This document shows, piece by piece, positions 42,576 to 44,915 of a stretch of DNA of 44,915 nucleotides. The DNA lies in the NCBI GenBank assembly GCA_937965785.1, contig CALCKT010000017.1, positions 1 to 44,915 of the forward strand. Direction: 5' to 3'. The position numbers and the translations under genes are program-made. The number at the start of each line of letters is the position of its first letter. Position 1 is the stretch's first letter. The DNA is from an uncultured Propionibacteriaceae bacterium. GTDB lineage: Bacteria; Actinomycetota; Actinomycetes; Propionibacteriales; Propionibacteriaceae. The notes beneath the pieces are model-generated. The model saw only the letters and a program-made list of their open reading frames with translations. It was not told the origin of the DNA and made no database searches.

Positions 42576-44096
42576 TCAGCGGCTGGTGGCTACATGGGTC
42601 ATGTCGAACGACAGTCCCGTGGTGTTCGTCGTTATCCCCGAGATCTCGGTCGTGGTGACCACCAGATTGGGCAGCAGGAACAACCAGTCGGCCGCCGCAT
42701 CGTCCGCCAGCATTTTGGCGGCCTGCTTCAAGATGGCCTCCTGCTCCTCGCTCGTGGCGGCGCCGTCCGCCTTGTTGATCAGCTCCGCGAACTGGGGATT
42801 GTTGTACTGCCAGTAGTAGTTGGGGTTGGCGAACTGGGGAAGGTCCCAGGGCTCGACATGGGCCACCACGGTCATGTCGTAGTCGCGCTGGGTGTAAACC
42901 TGCGACAGCCATGTGGAGAAGTCCAGCTCCTCGACGTTCACCTCGATGCCGACCTCACGCAGCTGGGCAGCGACGAGTTTCGCGATGGGAGGGGCGTAGG
43001 GCAGGGTCGGCACCCGCATGCGCAACGTCAGGCCATTGGCGTAACCGGCCTCCTCAAGAAGTTGCTTCGCCTTGGCGGGGTCGTAGGGGTAGGTGTTGGA
43101 GAGGTCCTCGTACCACGGATCGGTGGGGGGAACCATCGACCCGATCAAAGTTCCCTTCCCGCCCCAGGCGCTGTCCAGGACAGCCCTGCGGTCAATTGCG
43201 TGGTTGATGGCCTGCCTGACCTTGAGGTTGGAGAGGGCCTGGTTTCCGTGGTTGAATCCCAGCACCACTTCACCGTTCGTGGTGCCCTCGAGCACCTTGA
43301 AACGGGAGGTGTCGGAGAACTGGCCCACCGACTGCGGAACCGTCAGGTTGGAGACGATGTCCAACTGGCCCGACAGCATCGCCGCCACCATGGCGTTGGC
43401 ATCGGCGTAATACCTGAAGTTCACCTCGTCCACGCGCGGCCCGGTTCCCCAGTAGTTCTTGTTGCGCACCAGGGAAACCATGGAGCCGACGTCGTGACGC
43501 GAGAAGGTGTAGGGACCGGACCCGGCGGGTTGCTCGCTCAGGTTCTGCCCGGAGGAGAGGTCGTAGATGATCCCGGCCGTGGACGTGATGTCGTAGAGCC
43601 AGCGCTGACTGGGTCCGTTCAGGGCCACCTCGACCGTGTGATCGTCGATGGCACGCATCTCCTTGATGCGGCTCATCTGCCTCTTGAGCACCTCCGTGGT
43701 GTTCTCGCCGCTGCGGGTGCGTTCGAAGGACGCGATCACCGCCTCCGCGTTCACGGGTTTTCCGGACGCGAACGTGGCGTTGGGTTCCAGTTTGAAGGTG
43801 TAGACACTGCCATCGGAGCTGACGCTCCAGGACCGGGCGAGCAACGGTTTGATCTCGCCCTTCTCGTCGATACGCACCAAAGTCTCGTAAACGTTGTACA
43901 GCAGCACGAACGGCGTGCCCGCTCCCGTGTCGACGGCCGGATCCATACCGGTGGGCTCGGTCGTCGCACCAACGTTGAGGACGACGGACTGTGCACCCGC
44001 CCCGCCAGACCCGCCACAGGCCGCCAGGCTCAGGCTGAGCCCGAGCAACATGGCTAGCAGGACCGTCAAGCGACGGAGGGATCGGTTGGTTCTCAT
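42576..44096 (-). CDS. Extracellular solute-binding lipoprotein, family 5
   Basis: A 506-residue peptide/nickel-type binding lipoprotein. Basic N-terminus, hydrophobic signal and lipobox SLAACGG (Cys near 27) anchor it to the outer face of the membrane. SBP_bac_5 features include EPTGMDPAVDT, YETLVRIDEKGEIKPLLARSW, FNHGNQALSNLKVRQAINHA and YDPAKAKQLLEEAGY. Ligand class (peptide, nickel, sugar oligomer) is not decidable from sequence. First gene of the five-gene transporter operon; GGGAG lies ten bases before ATG 44096. The 135 bases to tRNA-fMet show no convincing promoter for it. Confidence 0.93.
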   Translation of the reverse strand: MRTNRSLRRLTVLLAMLLGLSLSLAACGGSGGAGAQSVVLNVGATTEPTGMDPAVDTGAGTPFVLLYNVYETLVRIDEKGEIKPLLARSWSVSSDGSVYTFKLEPNATFASGKPVNAEAVIASFERTRSGENTTEVLKRQMSRIKEMRAIDDHTVEVALNGPSQRWLYDITSTAGIIYDLSSGQNLSEQPAGSGPYTFSRHDVGSMVSLVRNKNYWGTGPRVDEVNFRYYADANAMVAAMLSGQLDIVSNLTVPQSVGQFSDTSRFKVLEGTTNGEVVLGFNHGNQALSNLKVRQAINHAIDRRAVLDSAWGGKGTLIGSMVPPTDPWYEDLSNTYPYDPAKAKQLLEEAGYANGLTLRMRVPTLPYAPPIAKLVAAQLREVGIEVNVEELDFSTWLSQVYTQRDYDMTVVAHVEPWDLPQFANPNYYWQYNNPQFAELINKADGAATSEEQEAILKQAAKMLADDAAADWLFLLPNLVVTTTEISGITTNTTGLSFDMTHVATSR

Positions 44097-44191
44097 GTCT
44101 ACGTTTCTCCCGTGTGGACGGCGATGGAAGACCCCGGCAATCCTAACCCGCCGATCCCCTTCCGATGCCAATACTGCACCAACCAGCCGAT

Positions 44192-44220
44192 TTGGTATTC
44201 CACCGCGGCCCGTGTAAAGT
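44192..44220 (+). promoter_or_regulatory. tRNA-fMet promoter
   Basis: TTGGTA (44192-44197), 17-base spacer, TAAAGT (44215-44220) preceded by TG; predicted start near 44227, five bases before the mature tRNA. Confidence 0.6.
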
Positions 44221-44231
44221 GGACTGAGCAA

Positions 44232-44308
44232 CGCGGGGTGGAGCAGTTCGGTAGCTCGCCGGGCTCATAACCCGGAGGCCACAGGTTCAAATCCTGTCCC
44301 CGCTACCA
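44232..44308 (+). tRNA. Initiator tRNA-fMet (anticodon CAT)
   Basis: 77 bases with encoded CCA. Initiator features: no Watson-Crick pair at 1-72 (C against T), and GGG/CCC pairs in the anticodon stem (CCGGG/CCCGG around CTCATAA). The T arm is ACAGG/CCTGT with TTCAAAT. Confidence 0.96.
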
Positions 44309-44609
44309 AGTCCGGAATCCCGACCAGGTCAATCTGGTCGGGATTCTTTGCGTTCCGGGACGGCAGAAGACCCCGCGGGTCCAGCTGGAGCATCTCCGCC
44401 GCTGCGAAGAGATCCTGAACGGACCAGGCGACATCCCCCCTGAGCTTTTTACTGGCCACAGAAGGCGTGATGCCAAGGGCCATCGCAAGATCTTTGTTCT
44501 TGAACCGACGCCGGAACATGGCCGACTGAACGGCGATGCCGATGGACTCGTAGATGGAGTACGTGTGGATGATGCCAGCGGCTCGATCCCGCTCAAACTG
44601 TCGCGCCAT
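44265..44609 (-). CDS. XRE-like helix-turn-helix regulator (putative element repressor)
   Basis: A 114-residue protein. Residues 35-62 (RFKNKDLAMALGITPSVASK then KLRGD) form a Cro/CI-type helix-turn-helix; the next helix (VQDLFAAAEMLQLDPRGLLP) completes the five-helix domain. ATG 44609 is exactly at +1 of TATGCT (44621-44616) and there is no ribosome-binding site. Earlier in-frame starts lie upstream of that promoter. The last 30 or so codons run through a chromosomal hairpin and then antisense to tRNA-fMet, stopping inside the tRNA gene, so the C-terminal tail may not be ancestral. Divergent from an excisionase-like gene. Confidence 0.7.
   Translation of the reverse strand: MARQFERDRAAGIIHTYSIYESIGIAVQSAMFRRRFKNKDLAMALGITPSVASKKLRGDVAWSVQDLFAAAEMLQLDPRGLLPSRNAKNPDQIDLVGIPDLVAGTGFEPVASGL
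44316..44345 (+). terminator. Terminator of tRNA-fMet
   Basis: AATCCCGACCAG (44316-44327) and CTGGTCGGGATT (44334-44345): twelve perfect pairs, six-base loop, followed by CTTTG. It begins eight bases after the tRNA. Confidence 0.65.
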
Positions 44610-44615
44610 GATCCA

Positions 44616-44645
44616 AGCATAGTCATTGAATGACACTTGATGCAA
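44616..44645 (-). promoter_or_regulatory. Promoter and palindromic operator of the XRE gene
   Basis: TTGCAT (44645-44640), 18-base spacer, TATGCT (44621-44616), with ATG 44609 at +1. The spacer contains a perfect palindrome GTCATTGAATGAC (44622-44634), a good candidate for autoregulatory binding. Confidence 0.55.
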
Positions 44646-44660
44646 CATGCCGACATCCAA

Positions 44661-44702
44661 GGCAGGTATTGACTCAGCCCCTACCTTCCGGTGATACTTG
44701 CC
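44661..44702 (+). promoter_or_regulatory. Promoter of excisionase-like gene with inverted repeat
   Basis: TTGACT (44669-44674), 18-base spacer, GATACT (44693-44698); GTG 44705 is exactly +1. GGCAGGTAT (44661-44669) and ATACTTGCC (44694-44702) form an imperfect inverted repeat overlapping the start of the -35 and the whole -10, suitable for repressor binding. Confidence 0.6.
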
Positions 44703-44704
44703 AC

Positions 44705-44915
44705 GTGGATGGTTCATCTAATGACAGCTTCGATCATGAAAGACCTTTCTGGTCACCCGATGAGGTCTCAGCGCTCCTGCCGCCTGGGCAGTCATCAGCC
44801 CGCGTTGTTGCGCGCTGGTGCAAGCGCGGGCAGGTTCCGGGGGCAAAGAAGCTTCCCAACGGGCGGTGGGTGATCCCGGCAGCGTGGGTGCGTGAGCTGC
44901 TGGAGCATGGCGGGG
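44705..44915 (+). CDS. Excisionase-like HTH protein (5' part, cut by window end)
   Basis: Seventy codons from GTG 44705 are visible. The N-terminus is acidic/polar; residues 15-30 (FWSPDEVSALLP) look like the first helix of a MerR/excisionase winged-helix domain. VARWCKRGQVPGAKKLPNGR then WVIP is the recognisable excisionase-type segment (a Trp-Cys-x-x-Gly-x-x-Pro-Gly turn followed by a beta-hairpin). Such proteins act in excision of integrated elements or regulate them. No ribosome-binding site is present; the promoter places the GTG at the mRNA 5' end. The 3' end lies outside the window. Confidence 0.65.
   Translation, partial: MDGSSNDSFDHERPFWSPDEVSALLPPGQSSARVVARWCKRGQVPGAKKLPNGRWVIPAAWVRELLEHGG

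Noticed and set aside
44610..44717. Longer N-terminus for the XRE-like regulator
   Set aside because: It would cover both divergent promoters and the palindromic operator; the promoter puts ATG 44609 at +1.
1..44915. CRISPR arrays, insertion sequences and riboswitches
   Set aside because: I saw no regularly spaced repeats, no transposase frame with terminal repeats, and no cobalamin, lysine or SAM riboswitch-like structure upstream of relevant genes. Covariance-model and repeat searches would be needed for certainty.

Overview
The window is about 45 kb of GC-rich, gene-dense actinobacterial chromosome. It most resembles the Propionibacteriaceae. The methylmalonyl-CoA epimerase is close to the Propionibacterium enzyme, with its metal-binding His at position 12 as in that protein. 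Actinobacterial hallmarks include NucS/EndoMS, a WhiB1-type protein, PdtaS, SigR-RsrA, fused E2-E1 Kgd, the 24-residue ribosomal protein bL37, a DivIVA-domain protein and many GTG or leaderless starts. The species cannot be read from the sequence alone.

Layout. (1) 1-5001, plus strand: methylmalonyl-CoA epimerase, a DivIVA-domain coiled-coil protein, an AI-2E family permease, nucS, a 91-residue zinc-ligand-rich protein and an alpha/beta hydrolase, the last five tightly coupled. A minus-strand gene may begin at base 22 and leave the window. (2) 4988-6334: a lipoprotein cyclophilin (minus) and a PduO-type cobalamin adenosyltransferase (plus) with overlapping divergent promoters. (3) 6342-24499, minus strand: the conserved actinobacterial run lysA-hom-thrB-rho-rpmE-prfA-prmC-tsaC-wecA-atpI-atpZ-atpBEFHAGDC-DUF2550, preceded by a small membrane protein. 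thrC is absent from between hom and thrB. (4) 24672-31674, plus: tRNA-Arg(CCG), a GT87-like membrane mannosyltransferase, kgd, galK and whiB1. (5) 31688-39192: pdtaS, bL37, rsrA-sigR, a DoxX-like protein, aroA-rsgA-hisN and serA. This is a stress and translation control block of a kind that is syntenic among actinobacteria. (6) 39221-44096, minus: a five-gene oligopeptide/dipeptide ABC transporter operon. (7) 44192-44915: initiator tRNA-fMet followed by the edge of what looks like a mobile element, with an XRE-type repressor (minus) and an excisionase-like HTH protein (plus, cut by the window end) divergent over a 95-bp control region.

How the genes work together. Epimerase and cobalamin adenosyltransferase both serve the B12-dependent methylmalonyl-CoA/succinyl-CoA route; Kgd joins this at 2-oxoglutarate and succinyl-CoA. 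The ATP synthase operon supplies energy coupling. lysA, hom, thrB, aroA, serA and hisN are amino-acid biosynthesis genes. rho, prfA, prmC, tsaC, rpmE, bL37, rsgA and the tRNAs are expression machinery. SigR/RsrA, WhiB1 and PdtaS are redox and nutrient regulators.

The observations most worth following up are: a structured rho leader with a 23-codon upstream ORF and two mutually exclusive stems; a sigR locus whose two promoters appear to place two alternative start codons at, or within 1-3 nt of, mRNA 5' ends; and the divergent HTH switch beside tRNA-fMet with well-formed promoters and operator-like repeats. No CRISPR array or insertion sequence was seen. I do not see an unmistakably new multi-gene defence or biosynthetic system in this window.
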